In this document: piece after piece, positions 35,613 through 42,391 of the stretch
Position numbering within the stretch: position 1 is the stretch's first letter
Layout of the letters: each line of letters starts with the position of its first letter
Assembly (NCBI RefSeq): GCF_025403485.1
Contig: NZ_CP099966.1
Span: 2,046,001-2,110,000, forward strand
Length of the DNA stretch: 64,000 nt
Direction: 5' to 3'
From: Chryseobacterium paludis
Lineage (GTDB): Bacteria; Bacteroidota; Bacteroidia; Flavobacteriales; Weeksellaceae
Position numbers and translations under genes: made by a program
Notes under the pieces: generated by a model
Databases searched by the model: none
The model's input: the letters and a program-made list of their open reading frames with translations, nothing else
What the model was told of the DNA's origin: nothing

Positions 35613-36179
35613 CTAAAAAGTAATTTCCTTTCGGATACGGCTTAAATGTCTTTGGGTAATTCCTAAATAAGAAGCCAGATATTGCAAGGGAATATCCTGG
35701 ATATAATTGGGCTGATTCTGTAATAGGGAAAGATATCTTTGAGTAGCATTATCCCTCTGTAATTGAAAAAACCGCTTTTCAAGTTCGAGGTATTCCTGCT
35801 CTGCAATCATTTTTAAAAATAGGATCCACTTAGGATTTCCATTCACTAATTTTTCAATTTTCTCTTTTCTTAAGACCTGAAGATGAGCTTCTGAAATCGC
35901 CTGCATGGTTTCAACACCGGGATTTCCAGAAATAAATGAAGAATAAGAGGCAATAAATCCATTGGGAAATCTAAAACAATAGGTGTTATCTTTTCCTTCA
36001 CTTGAAGTATAATAGGATCTGAAAATACCGGATTCTATAAAGGCTATCTCTTTACATTGATCTCCTTCCTGTACAAAATAATCATTCTTATTTAATTTTC
36101 TTGCTTCAAAAAGTTGCAAAAAGCTTTCAATTTCTTTTTCAGAAAATATATTAAAACTTTGGAAGTAGTCCTTTATCAT
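35613..36179 (-). CDS. Crp/Fnr-family transcriptional regulator
   Basis: About 188 residues from ATG at 36179; a longer frame would need a TTG start at 36248 inside the terminator of the preceding unit. A cyclic-nucleotide-binding-like beta barrel (FVQEGDQCKEIAFIESGIFRSYY) is followed by a helix-turn-helix (YLASYLGITQRHLSRIRKEI) of the FixK/CRP type in Bacteroidetes. The conserved cAMP-binding residues are not present, so the ligand is unknown. It heads an operon with two redox genes. Confidence 0.87.
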   Translation of the reverse strand: MIKDYFQSFNIFSEKEIESFLQLFEARKLNKNDYFVQEGDQCKEIAFIESGIFRSYYTSSEGKDNTYCFRFPNGFIASYSSFISGNPGVETMQAISEAHLQVLRKEKIEKLVNGNPKWILFLKMIAEQEYLELEKRFFQLQRDNATQRYLSLLQNQPNYIQDIPLQYLASYLGITQRHLSRIRKEITF

Positions 36180-36246
36180 CTTGAGCCGATTTATGGTCTT
36201 TAAAATTCCTTCAAAATTAAATAAAACTAACCTTTTAACAATAGAC

Positions 36247-36331
36247 AAAAAAAATCATCCCATTGCTGCGATGATTTCCCGTTTTAATTTATTAAATGTA
36301 ATATGAAGATATGAAAATGATGTGCTTATTA
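36247..36331 (-). ncRNA. Putative small RNA, unit A (tandem pair)
   Basis: Transcribed on the minus strand from a TAnnTTTG box (TATCTTTG on that strand, 36338-36345) to a terminator hairpin at 36252-36277 with an eight-U tail. About 60 nt separate the box from the hairpin, and no plausible peptide gene was found in it. The unit is homologous to unit B, 274 bp away, in box, spacing, a shared CATCA/TTCAT stretch and hairpin (loop region GCAGCAATG). It ends 68 bp before the Crp gene on the same strand, so it could instead be an attenuated leader for that gene. Confidence 0.5.
36252..36277 (-). terminator. Terminator of unit A
   Basis: AAATCATC / GATGATTT arms with a 10-nt loop; the minus-strand U run follows. 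Confidence 0.7.
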
Positions 36332-36337
36332 TTAATT

Positions 36338-36345
36338 CAAAGATA
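36338..36345 (-). promoter_or_regulatory. Promoter -7 box of unit A
   Basis: TATCTTTG on the minus strand, 23 bp from the conserved upstream element, exactly as in unit B. Confidence 0.55.
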
Positions 36346-36368
36346 GTTTCCATCATTTTATAATGTTT

Positions 36369-36405
36369 CAGGGAAATCACTAAAAATATATCCGGGAAAA
36401 TACGG
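36369..36405 (-). promoter_or_regulatory. Conserved 37-bp upstream element, copy A
   Basis: On the plus strand it reads CAGGGAAATCACTAAAAATA followed by TATCCGGGAAAATACGG. It is identical to copy B at most positions: CAGGG, AATC, CTA, AAATA, ATCCGGGAAAA and the final CGG. Placed upstream of the promoter at a fixed distance, it looks like an activator binding site. Confidence 0.55.
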
Positions 36406-36519
36406 TAGTGTAATTAAAAAAAATATTGTATAGAATATTTTTTTAAGTATCAACACTAAAATAATAAATTATTGATACCCTTTAAAACCTTAGGATTTTG
36501 ATAAAAGTATATTATTTTT

Positions 36520-36605
36520 TATTAAAAAATCGCCTCATTGCTGAGGCGATTTCTACTGTCTGTGTTTTTAAAAATATAAATAAAATGAAGTGGTGTCTGT
36601 TTTGA
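36520..36605 (-). ncRNA. Putative small RNA, unit B (tandem pair)
   Basis: Minus-strand unit with promoter box TACTTTTG (36612-36619) and a perfect terminator hairpin at 36527-36552 followed by a U run. The approximately 59 nt between them contain no ATG on that strand, so no peptide is encoded. Homology and identical architecture with unit A suggest duplicated small RNA genes. The exact start was placed about 7 nt after the box and is approximate. Confidence 0.55.
36527..36552 (-). terminator. Terminator of unit B
   Basis: AAATCGCCTCA-TTGC-TGAGGCGATTT, a perfect 11-bp stem. The loop and upper stem resemble unit A. Confidence 0.85.
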
Positions 36606-36611
36606 TTGATA

Positions 36612-36619
36612 CAAAAGTA
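36612..36619 (-). promoter_or_regulatory. Promoter -7 box of unit B
   Basis: TACTTTTG on the minus strand, 23 bp from the conserved element. Confidence 0.55.
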
Positions 36620-36642
36620 GAATATAACCCGAGCTGAACCAT

Positions 36643-36679
36643 CAGGGTAATCCCTAGAAATACATCCGGGAAAACCCGG
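36643..36679 (-). promoter_or_regulatory. Conserved 37-bp upstream element, copy B
   Basis: On the plus strand it reads CAGGGTAATCCCTAGAAATA followed by CATCCGGGAAAACCCGG. It contains the palindromes CCGGGAAAACCCGG and AGGGTAATCCCT, suggesting two dimer sites. Copy A keeps one half of each well and the other weakly. Confidence 0.55.
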
Positions 36680-36714
36680 ATACCCATTTTTTTTAATTCA
36701 TCATACTGATTGAC

Positions 36715-36803
36715 GTCATTGCGAGGTGCGAAGCGACGAAGCAATCTCTTACAGATTGAAGTCGTTATGGTAAAGAATTAGTTCACCTACGGCTCTCAAT
36801 GAC
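36715..36803. repeat. Interspersed palindromic repeat, copy 1
   Basis: Begins GTCATTGCGAGGTGCGAAGC and ends CTCTCAATGAC, with an inner segment GACGAAGCAATCTCTTACA. The same sequence occurs at 39003-39093 and 61718-61774. The ends are inverted repeats of each other. Confidence 0.8.
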
Positions 36804-37009
36804 AGTACTTAAGATTTATTGCATATGGTACTTTAAGAATTCATACATTTTAGAAATCTTTGAATTTTATAACCTGCTTAATCTGCGAGATAAAAAATTA
36901 TACCACAAAAGTTTTTAAACACTTAAGTTTTTTAAGTTTAATACATGCTGCATAAGAAGAACACATAAGTTCTTTTAAAAATCAAAGATTTTTCTGCAAA
37001 TAAATTAAA
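36804..37009. other. Intergenic remainder with degenerate repeats
   Basis: No gene. The stretch 36900-36985 holds short inverted pieces (AAACACTTAAG/CTTTTTTAAGTTT, GAACACATAAGTTC), probably the remains of a dispersed noncoding element. Confidence 0.35.
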
Positions 37010-37042
37010 AAAAGCCCCGTAAGAAATTCTCACAGGGCTTTT
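37010..37042 (-). terminator. Intrinsic terminator of the aminopeptidase gene
   Basis: AAAAGCCC and GGGCTTTT arms over a 17-nt centre, with the A run giving minus-strand U residues. It lies 19 bp after the aminopeptidase stop. Confidence 0.7.
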
Positions 37043-37060
37043 AATGTATCTAACAAATTT

Positions 37061-38830
37061 TTACAGTGGACTTACCAGTTGTAAGAACCATTCTTTAACG
37101 TCACCTTCTAAATATGGAGACAATTTTTGTTGACAAGTTTGGTGATATTGATTTAACCACGTTATTTCTTTGTCAGAAAGAATTTCTTTTACAATCGTAT
37201 CTTTAAAGAAAGGACAGAATGTAAGTGTTTCAAATTCATAGAAAGTTCCTGAACCTGTTTTTTCTGATTCTTTTACAGCGATAAGGTTTTCATGACGAAT
37301 TCCGTAATCTCCTTCCAGATAGTATCCAGGTTCGTTAGAACAAACCATTCCGGGAAGAAGATCCTGTGGATTCAGATCTTTTCTGATACTATGAGGCCCT
37401 TCATGCACATTCATAAAGCTTCCTACTCCATGACCTGTTCCATGGTTAAAGTCTTTCCCTTCCATCCATAACGGAAGTCTTGCAATAGCATCCAGATGAA
37501 CTCCCTTCGTTCCCTTTGGAAATTTTACCATTGATAAACGGATCATTCCCTGCAATACCAAAGTAGAGTTTCTTTTAAAATCCTCAGAAACTGTTCCCAA
37601 TGCAAAAGTTCTTGTGATATCGGTCGTTCCTTCTAAATACTGACCTCCTGAATCTACCAGGATGCTCGCGTCATTGGTTACTTCTTTACTGCCTTCACTT
37701 TTTGCTGAATAGTGCATAATAGCACCATTGTCTTTGTATCCAACAATACTTCCGAAACTTTCACCCACAAAATTTTCTCCTGCTGCACGGAATCCTAATA
37801 GTTTCTCACCAATAGAATATTCTGTCATGGCTTCTTTTCCAGCATTATGAGTAAGCCAGTAAAGGAATTTTACCATAGCTACTCCATCTCTCACCATCAC
37901 CTTTCTGAAACCCTCCAATTCAGTTTCATTTTTCTGAGCTTTCATTAAGTTCCCGGGAACCGGAGCTTTTAAAAACTGATTATCTGCTTTTAAGGTCTCA
38001 AAAATAGACTGATTGCTGTTTGGAGAAACTAGGACTTTTTCATTTTTAACCATTTTTAAATGATTATAAAACTCCTCATAAGGCATCATTTTTACAAAAG
38101 AATCATCAAGTTGTCTTCTTGAAACCACCTCTAATTTTTCAAGATCTGTAAACAAAATCGCATCATTCTTTGTGATAATGATATATCCTAAAAATACAGG
38201 ATTACTTTCTACATCACTCCCTCTTAAGTTAAGGGTCCATGCTACATCATCAAGACTTGAAATGATATGAACTGTTACTTCCTGTTCTTCCATTTTCTGA
38301 CGGATAGCAGAAAGCTTATCAGTTACAGATTTCCCCGCTCTTTCTACGGGCTGGATATATATTGGATTTTTTGATGGCATTCCTCTTTCCTTCCAAACTT
38401 CTTTCAGCAAAGGAGCATCTACCAAACTTATATTTTTGTTGCTTAGTTTTTGAGAAAGTAATTCCCAGTTGGCATTGGATGTTGCTACTGCATTAACGGC
38501 TACTTTCCCGCTTGCAGGAATTTCGGAAATAATCCAATCGATATAGTTGGGAGTTCCTTCAACTCCATCTTTAAAAAGATCAATCCCAGAGCCTTCCAGC
38601 TCTATGGCAGCCTGGGTAAAATATCTTCCGTCAGTCCAAAGTCCGGCTTTATCTTTTGTGACAACCACAAAACCTGCTGATCCTAAAAATCCGGAAAGCC
38701 AAGCTCTTTCCTGCCATTCTTTCGGTAAATACTCGCTCATATGCGGATCTGCAGAATATACTATAAATGCATCAACATTATTTTTCTGCATTTCTTCACG
38801 AAGCGCAGCTACTTTTTCCTTTGAAGTCAT
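37061..38830 (-). CDS. Xaa-Pro aminopeptidase (peptidase M24B)
   Basis: 589 residues, the size of the three-domain cytosolic aminopeptidase P group. It has two creatinase-like N-terminal domains (to about 310) and the pita-bread catalytic domain. Metal ligands are seen in VDSGGQYLEGTTDITRTF (two Asp), NHGTGHGVGSF (His), SNEPGYY (Glu) and GIRHENL (Glu side). It removes N-terminal residues before proline. It is monocistronic, with its own terminator. Confidence 0.93.
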   Translation of the reverse strand: MTSKEKVAALREEMQKNNVDAFIVYSADPHMSEYLPKEWQERAWLSGFLGSAGFVVVTKDKAGLWTDGRYFTQAAIELEGSGIDLFKDGVEGTPNYIDWIISEIPASGKVAVNAVATSNANWELLSQKLSNKNISLVDAPLLKEVWKERGMPSKNPIYIQPVERAGKSVTDKLSAIRQKMEEQEVTVHIISSLDDVAWTLNLRGSDVESNPVFLGYIIITKNDAILFTDLEKLEVVSRRQLDDSFVKMMPYEEFYNHLKMVKNEKVLVSPNSNQSIFETLKADNQFLKAPVPGNLMKAQKNETELEGFRKVMVRDGVAMVKFLYWLTHNAGKEAMTEYSIGEKLLGFRAAGENFVGESFGSIVGYKDNGAIMHYSAKSEGSKEVTNDASILVDSGGQYLEGTTDITRTFALGTVSEDFKRNSTLVLQGMIRLSMVKFPKGTKGVHLDAIARLPLWMEGKDFNHGTGHGVGSFMNVHEGPHSIRKDLNPQDLLPGMVCSNEPGYYLEGDYGIRHENLIAVKESEKTGSGTFYEFETLTFCPFFKDTIVKEILSDKEITWLNQYHQTCQQKLSPYLEGDVKEWFLQLVSPL

Positions 38831-39262
38831 TTTTTAAATTTTTAAGAACGGAAAGTTACAAAAAATTTGAGGTTTCGAATTCAAATTATTAACTGATTTT
38901 TCAGGAATTGATGGTATTTTTTCTTTTTTAAAATAAATTAAAAACAAGAGTTTCATTATGCTTTTAAGGCGCAAGGATTTTATCGTATATAAAAATGATT
39001 AGCGTTATTGCGAGGAGCGAAGCGACGAAGCAATCTCTTACAAATTGAAGTCGTTATTGTAGACGATTGCTTCGTCTTCGGCTCGCAATGACGATATCTA
39101 CTTTTATATTCCCGGCTTGTCTAAGTAACAGATACCACACTTCTTTAATGATTAAACAAAGAATCAACCATTTAACTTTAAATTAAATATTATAAAACTC
39201 AAAAATCACAATTATTATTAAAAATATAAAGCTTTGGAAAGATTCTTGCTATATTGTTTTCC
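38831..39262. other. Intergenic region with one repeat
   Basis: 432 bp between divergent genes. It holds the palindromic repeat at 39003-39093. The rest is AT-rich, without gene or clear terminator. Confidence 0.45.
39003..39093. repeat. Interspersed palindromic repeat, copy 2
   Basis: The best-preserved copy: CGTTATTGCGAGGAGCGAAG at the left is inverted at the right as GCTTCGTCTTCGGCTCGCAA plus TGACG. The arms can fold into a long hairpin over a 30-40 nt centre. Confidence 0.85.
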
Positions 39263-39700
39263 ATGGGAAAGCAGAATTATAAAAATCATAGAAAATTCTA
39301 TCCACCACATCATTTTATTTACCTTCCATTGTTATTGGTTTTAGAAGGTATTGGAATTTATAACATCTGGAATGATCCTGATAATAAATTGATCTGGATA
39401 TTATTTTCAATTATTATTTTTCTTATTCTCTATTTAGCGATCATGCTAAGACAGCATTATGCATTGGGCAATCAAAACCGCATTGTGAGACTGGAATTCA
39501 GGCAGCGATACTTTGAGATCTTTAATAAAAGATCTGATGAAGTTTGTGAGAAATTAAGTTTTGATCAAATGGCTGCATTGAGATTTGCTTATGATGATGA
39601 GTTTAAAGAGCTTTTATATAAAGCATTAAACGAAAATATTTCCGGAGATCAGATTAAAAGATCTATTAAAAACTGGAAGCCTGATCAACATAGAATTTAG
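39263..39700 (+). CDS. Membrane protein, DUF6526-like
   Basis: About 145 residues from ATG at 39263 (a TTG three codons earlier is less likely). The opening KQNYKNHRKFYPPHHFIYLP and two adjacent membrane helices (residues about 20-65) are followed by a cytoplasmic helical half. It resembles the DUF6526 family of Bacteroidetes (from memory). Role unknown. A small lipoprotein and topoisomerase IB follow closely and may be co-transcribed. Confidence 0.7.
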   Translation: MGKQNYKNHRKFYPPHHFIYLPLLLVLEGIGIYNIWNDPDNKLIWILFSIIIFLILYLAIMLRQHYALGNQNRIVRLEFRQRYFEIFNKRSDEVCEKLSFDQMAALRFAYDDEFKELLYKALNENISGDQIKRSIKNWKPDQHRI

Positions 39701-39725
39701 AACTAAACACCAAAAATAAATCAAT

Positions 39726-39893
39726 ATGAAAAAGTTAACCTTATACAGTATTGCCATATTCAGTTTATTGTTACTAACAAGTTGTGAAGCCATTGAAACC
39801 ATCTTTAAGGCTGGAATGTGGTGGGGAATCCTTTTGGTGGTGGCAGTTGTCGTTATTCTATTATTAATTTTTTCGAAGGGTAAAAACTCTTAA
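39726..39893 (+). CDS. Small lipoprotein with one extra helix
   Basis: 55 residues from ATG at 39726. The signal peptide has lipobox LTSC (Cys20), then EAIETIFKAGMWWG, a second hydrophobic helix (ILLVVAVVVILLLIF) and a basic tail SKGKNS. It is 25 bp behind the DUF6526-like gene and 12 bp before topoisomerase IB, so these three form a likely operon. Proteins of this shape are common in Flavobacteriia; function unknown. Confidence 0.7.
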   Translation: MKKLTLYSIAIFSLLLLTSCEAIETIFKAGMWWGILLVVAVVVILLLIFSKGKNS

Positions 39894-39905
39894 CCATTTT
39901 TCATT

Positions 39906-41009
39906 ATGGATAATGACGATTTTGAATTGATCTCCCATCTTAGGCCTTCTAAGATTGTAAAGATTATGAAAGATCCGGTAGCTTCTGCAAAAGCAGTGAA
40001 TCTTATTTACACTTCTGATACAGAAACTGCCGGAATTATTCGCAAAAGAAAGGGTAAGAAATATTCATATTTTAAAGATGGTGAAAAGGTTAAAGATCAG
40101 GATGAAATTACCAGGATCAATAAACTGGTCATTCCTCCGGCGTGGGAAAATGTATGGATCTGTGCCTTGGACAATGGTCACCTTCAGGCAACTGGATTTG
40201 ACATAAAAAAAAGAAAACAGTATAAATACCATTCTCTTTGGAGCGCCTTAAGAAATCACACCAAATTTTACAGAATGCTTCAATTTGGGTATGCTCTACC
40301 TGAAATTCGCCTGCAGGTGGAAAAGGATCTTGCTTTAAGGAATTTCGAAAAAAGAAAAATCCTTGCGCTGATCGTCAGCCTCATGCAACGTACCAATATC
40401 CGTATCGGAAATAATGCTTATGAAAAACTGTATGGATCTTTTGGACTGACTACTTTAAAAGATAAACATGTAAAGATAAACGGACAAAAAATGACCTTTT
40501 CCTTTAAAGGAAAGAAAGGGGTTATGCACAATGTGGATCTTAAAAGCAAAAGACTGTCCAGACTCGTTCAGAAATGTAAAGATATTCCGGGAAAGGAACT
40601 TTTCCAGTTTTATGATGATGAAGGAAACAGACATTCTATCGACTCCGGAATGGTAAATGATTATATCAAAGAGATCAGTGGTGAAGATTTTACCGCTAAA
40701 GATTTCAGAACCTGGTCAGGTACTGTGAGTGCTTTAATTGCCTTTAAGGAAATAGGATATGCTGAAAGTAATACAGAATATAAAAAGAAAGTAAAAGAAG
40801 CTCTTGATATCGTAGCCTCACATCTTGGCAATACCAGTACAGTATGTAGAAAATATTATGTTCATCCTCTGGTCATTAATCTTTACGAAAATAATACGAT
40901 TAAAAAATACCTTGACGAATTGGAAGATATAGAAGTGAATGATGGCAAAGCTGATCTCACTCAGGAGGAAAAACTGGTTTTAAAAATTCTCGAGAACGAA
41001 AAAATGTAA
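39906..41009 (+). CDS. DNA topoisomerase IB (eukaryote/poxvirus type)
   Basis: 367 residues. The N-terminal domain contains VIPPAWENVWICALDNGHLQATGFD. The catalytic domain has active-site Arg in QRTNIRIGN (about 162-170), Lys in the KDKHV/KGKKG segment, a second Arg in KDFRTWSGT (about 268) and nucleophilic Tyr317/318 in CRKYYVHP. It relaxes supercoils of both signs through a 3'-phosphotyrosine link, without ATP. It is the end gene of a presumed operon with two small membrane proteins. Confidence 0.92.
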   Translation: MDNDDFELISHLRPSKIVKIMKDPVASAKAVNLIYTSDTETAGIIRKRKGKKYSYFKDGEKVKDQDEITRINKLVIPPAWENVWICALDNGHLQATGFDIKKRKQYKYHSLWSALRNHTKFYRMLQFGYALPEIRLQVEKDLALRNFEKRKILALIVSLMQRTNIRIGNNAYEKLYGSFGLTTLKDKHVKINGQKMTFSFKGKKGVMHNVDLKSKRLSRLVQKCKDIPGKELFQFYDDEGNRHSIDSGMVNDYIKEISGEDFTAKDFRTWSGTVSALIAFKEIGYAESNTEYKKKVKEALDIVASHLGNTSTVCRKYYVHPLVINLYENNTIKKYLDELEDIEVNDGKADLTQEEKLVLKILENEKM

Positions 41010-41013
41010 TTTG

Positions 41014-41199
41014 CTATTTAGACATAAAAATAGCTGGTAGAAATTCATACTCTTTAATTTCAATAACAGATTCTTCTTTGTCAAAGAAAACATCAAGATT
41101 TCTTTCTAAGAAAAAAGTTAATCTATCCATGCATTTTTGATTTGTTGCGTAGGTAACTTTAAAGGGACGTTTACCAAAAGTGGCTGCAGCCCCTTTCAT
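41014..41199 (-). CDS. Small hypothetical protein, start uncertain
   Basis: 61 codons from ATG at 41199, a soluble peptide with the coding-like core ATFGKRPFKVTYATNQKCMD. In the same frame upstream, 24 further codons to about 41271 (including INQENCKSIIKGTYQIM) also look coding, but no ATG, GTG or TTG precedes the frame's stop at about 41283. Either a rare ATT start is used or the original start is lost. Convergent with topoisomerase IB, 4 bp away. No family recognised. Confidence 0.45.
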   Translation of the reverse strand: MKGAAATFGKRPFKVTYATNQKCMDRLTFFLERNLDVFFDKEESVIEIKEYEFLPAIFMSK

Positions 41200-41306
41200 A
41201 ATCTGATAGGTTCCTTTAATGATACTTTTACAGTTTTCCTGATTGATATTAATTTGAAAATGAGTTAAATATAATTATTCTTAGAACGAATAAATTACAA
41301 CATTGG

Positions 41307-42191
41307 TCACAATTTTTCTTTGTGTAAAAACTGAACCCGGTATTCTTTTGGGGTAATTCCTGTTATTTTTTTAAATAATTGGGTGAAATGCGAAGCGGTA
41401 TGAAAATTAAGCTCATAGGCTATTTCTGCAATATCTTTACTGGAATGCAACAGTGCTTTGCTGTAATTGATATCAATCTCATTGATCCATGTTTTTGGAG
41501 ATTTCTGAGTTACATTTTTCACACACTTATTAAGATAGTTTTCTGTCACCGACAGTTTATCGGCATAAAAAGCCACTCTCTTTTCCCCTACATGATATTT
41601 AAACAAAAGATCCCGGAACTGCAATGAAATTTCCATAGAGCGGGTGGCAAGTTTGTGATGACTCTCCAAATCCGTACTCAGCATTTTAACGAGAATAAGG
41701 TGTAACATCGTGATGACGACTTCATTCACATTGAAATTATTCAGCCATAATTCCTGTTCCATGATAGGGAGAAGCTGGGTGATAGTTCCGTAAGTCAGCG
41801 TATCTAATTTCAGAAAAGGCGTCATGAAAAAAATACTGGTTTTATGTTTGGGAAGCTCCTGTTCGGATAAAATACTGTTTTCATACGCAAGGAAAAAACC
41901 TTCTGCATCATCTGACAATTCTATGGTTGCCGTAATTGTTCCCTGCTTAATAAAAATAACACCTCCTTTTTCAGCCTGATATTCTTTATTTTCAAGATAT
42001 TGTTTGATATGACCATTGGTAATGAATATAATGAAATTAAAGGTCGTCCGGTATGGGATTACCGGCATCAGAATCCCTTTAAGATAATTCTCAAGCCGGT
42101 AAAGCTGTATATCCGCATTGTTAGCTAATATTTTCTCGGTAATATTAGGGAGAAAAAGTTTTTTATACTGAAAATTGGATAATACCTCCAT
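41307..42191 (-). CDS. AraC-family transcriptional regulator
   Basis: 294 residues with an N-terminal cupin-like sensing domain and a C-terminal double helix-turn-helix (FYADKLSVTENYLNKCVKNVT, IAYELNFHTASHFTQLFKKITGITPKEYR). It lies at the downstream end of the urease locus on the same strand, about 200 bp after the TonB receptor, and could regulate that locus or part of it. Ligand unknown; urea or nickel are guesses from the neighbours. Confidence 0.85.
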   Translation of the reverse strand: MEVLSNFQYKKLFLPNITEKILANNADIQLYRLENYLKGILMPVIPYRTTFNFIIFITNGHIKQYLENKEYQAEKGGVIFIKQGTITATIELSDDAEGFFLAYENSILSEQELPKHKTSIFFMTPFLKLDTLTYGTITQLLPIMEQELWLNNFNVNEVVITMLHLILVKMLSTDLESHHKLATRSMEISLQFRDLLFKYHVGEKRVAFYADKLSVTENYLNKCVKNVTQKSPKTWINEIDINYSKALLHSSKDIAEIAYELNFHTASHFTQLFKKITGITPKEYRVQFLHKEKL

Positions 42192-42236
42192 ATCCTTGAT
42201 TATAGGTTATTAAAATTAAACAAAATAATATAATGC

Positions 42237-42300
42237 ATAGTGTAACAATATAACAGTGTACCAATGTAACAATGTCATAATGAAACTGTGTGATAATAAT
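42237..42300. repeat. Short degenerate tandem repeat
   Basis: About six imperfect units around AATGTAACA/GTGTAACA in a row (TAGTGTAACAATATAACAGT and on). Probably slippage-derived; no function inferred. Confidence 0.5.
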
Positions 42301-42391
42301 GAAACAGTAGTCTTTTATAGACTATACTGCAATACAATCACAGTCCAAAATTCATACACACTAACACTTTCAACTCTCAATTTTCCACTTT

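Noticed and set aside
36180..36248. Longer Crp-family start at TTG 36248
   Set aside because: It would place the start in the U-run of unit A's terminator; ATG at 36179 gives the usual Crp-family N-terminus.
42237..42300. AACA-rich tandem repeat as a CRISPR-like array
   Set aside because: Units are about 10 bp, degenerate and without spacers or nearby cas genes.
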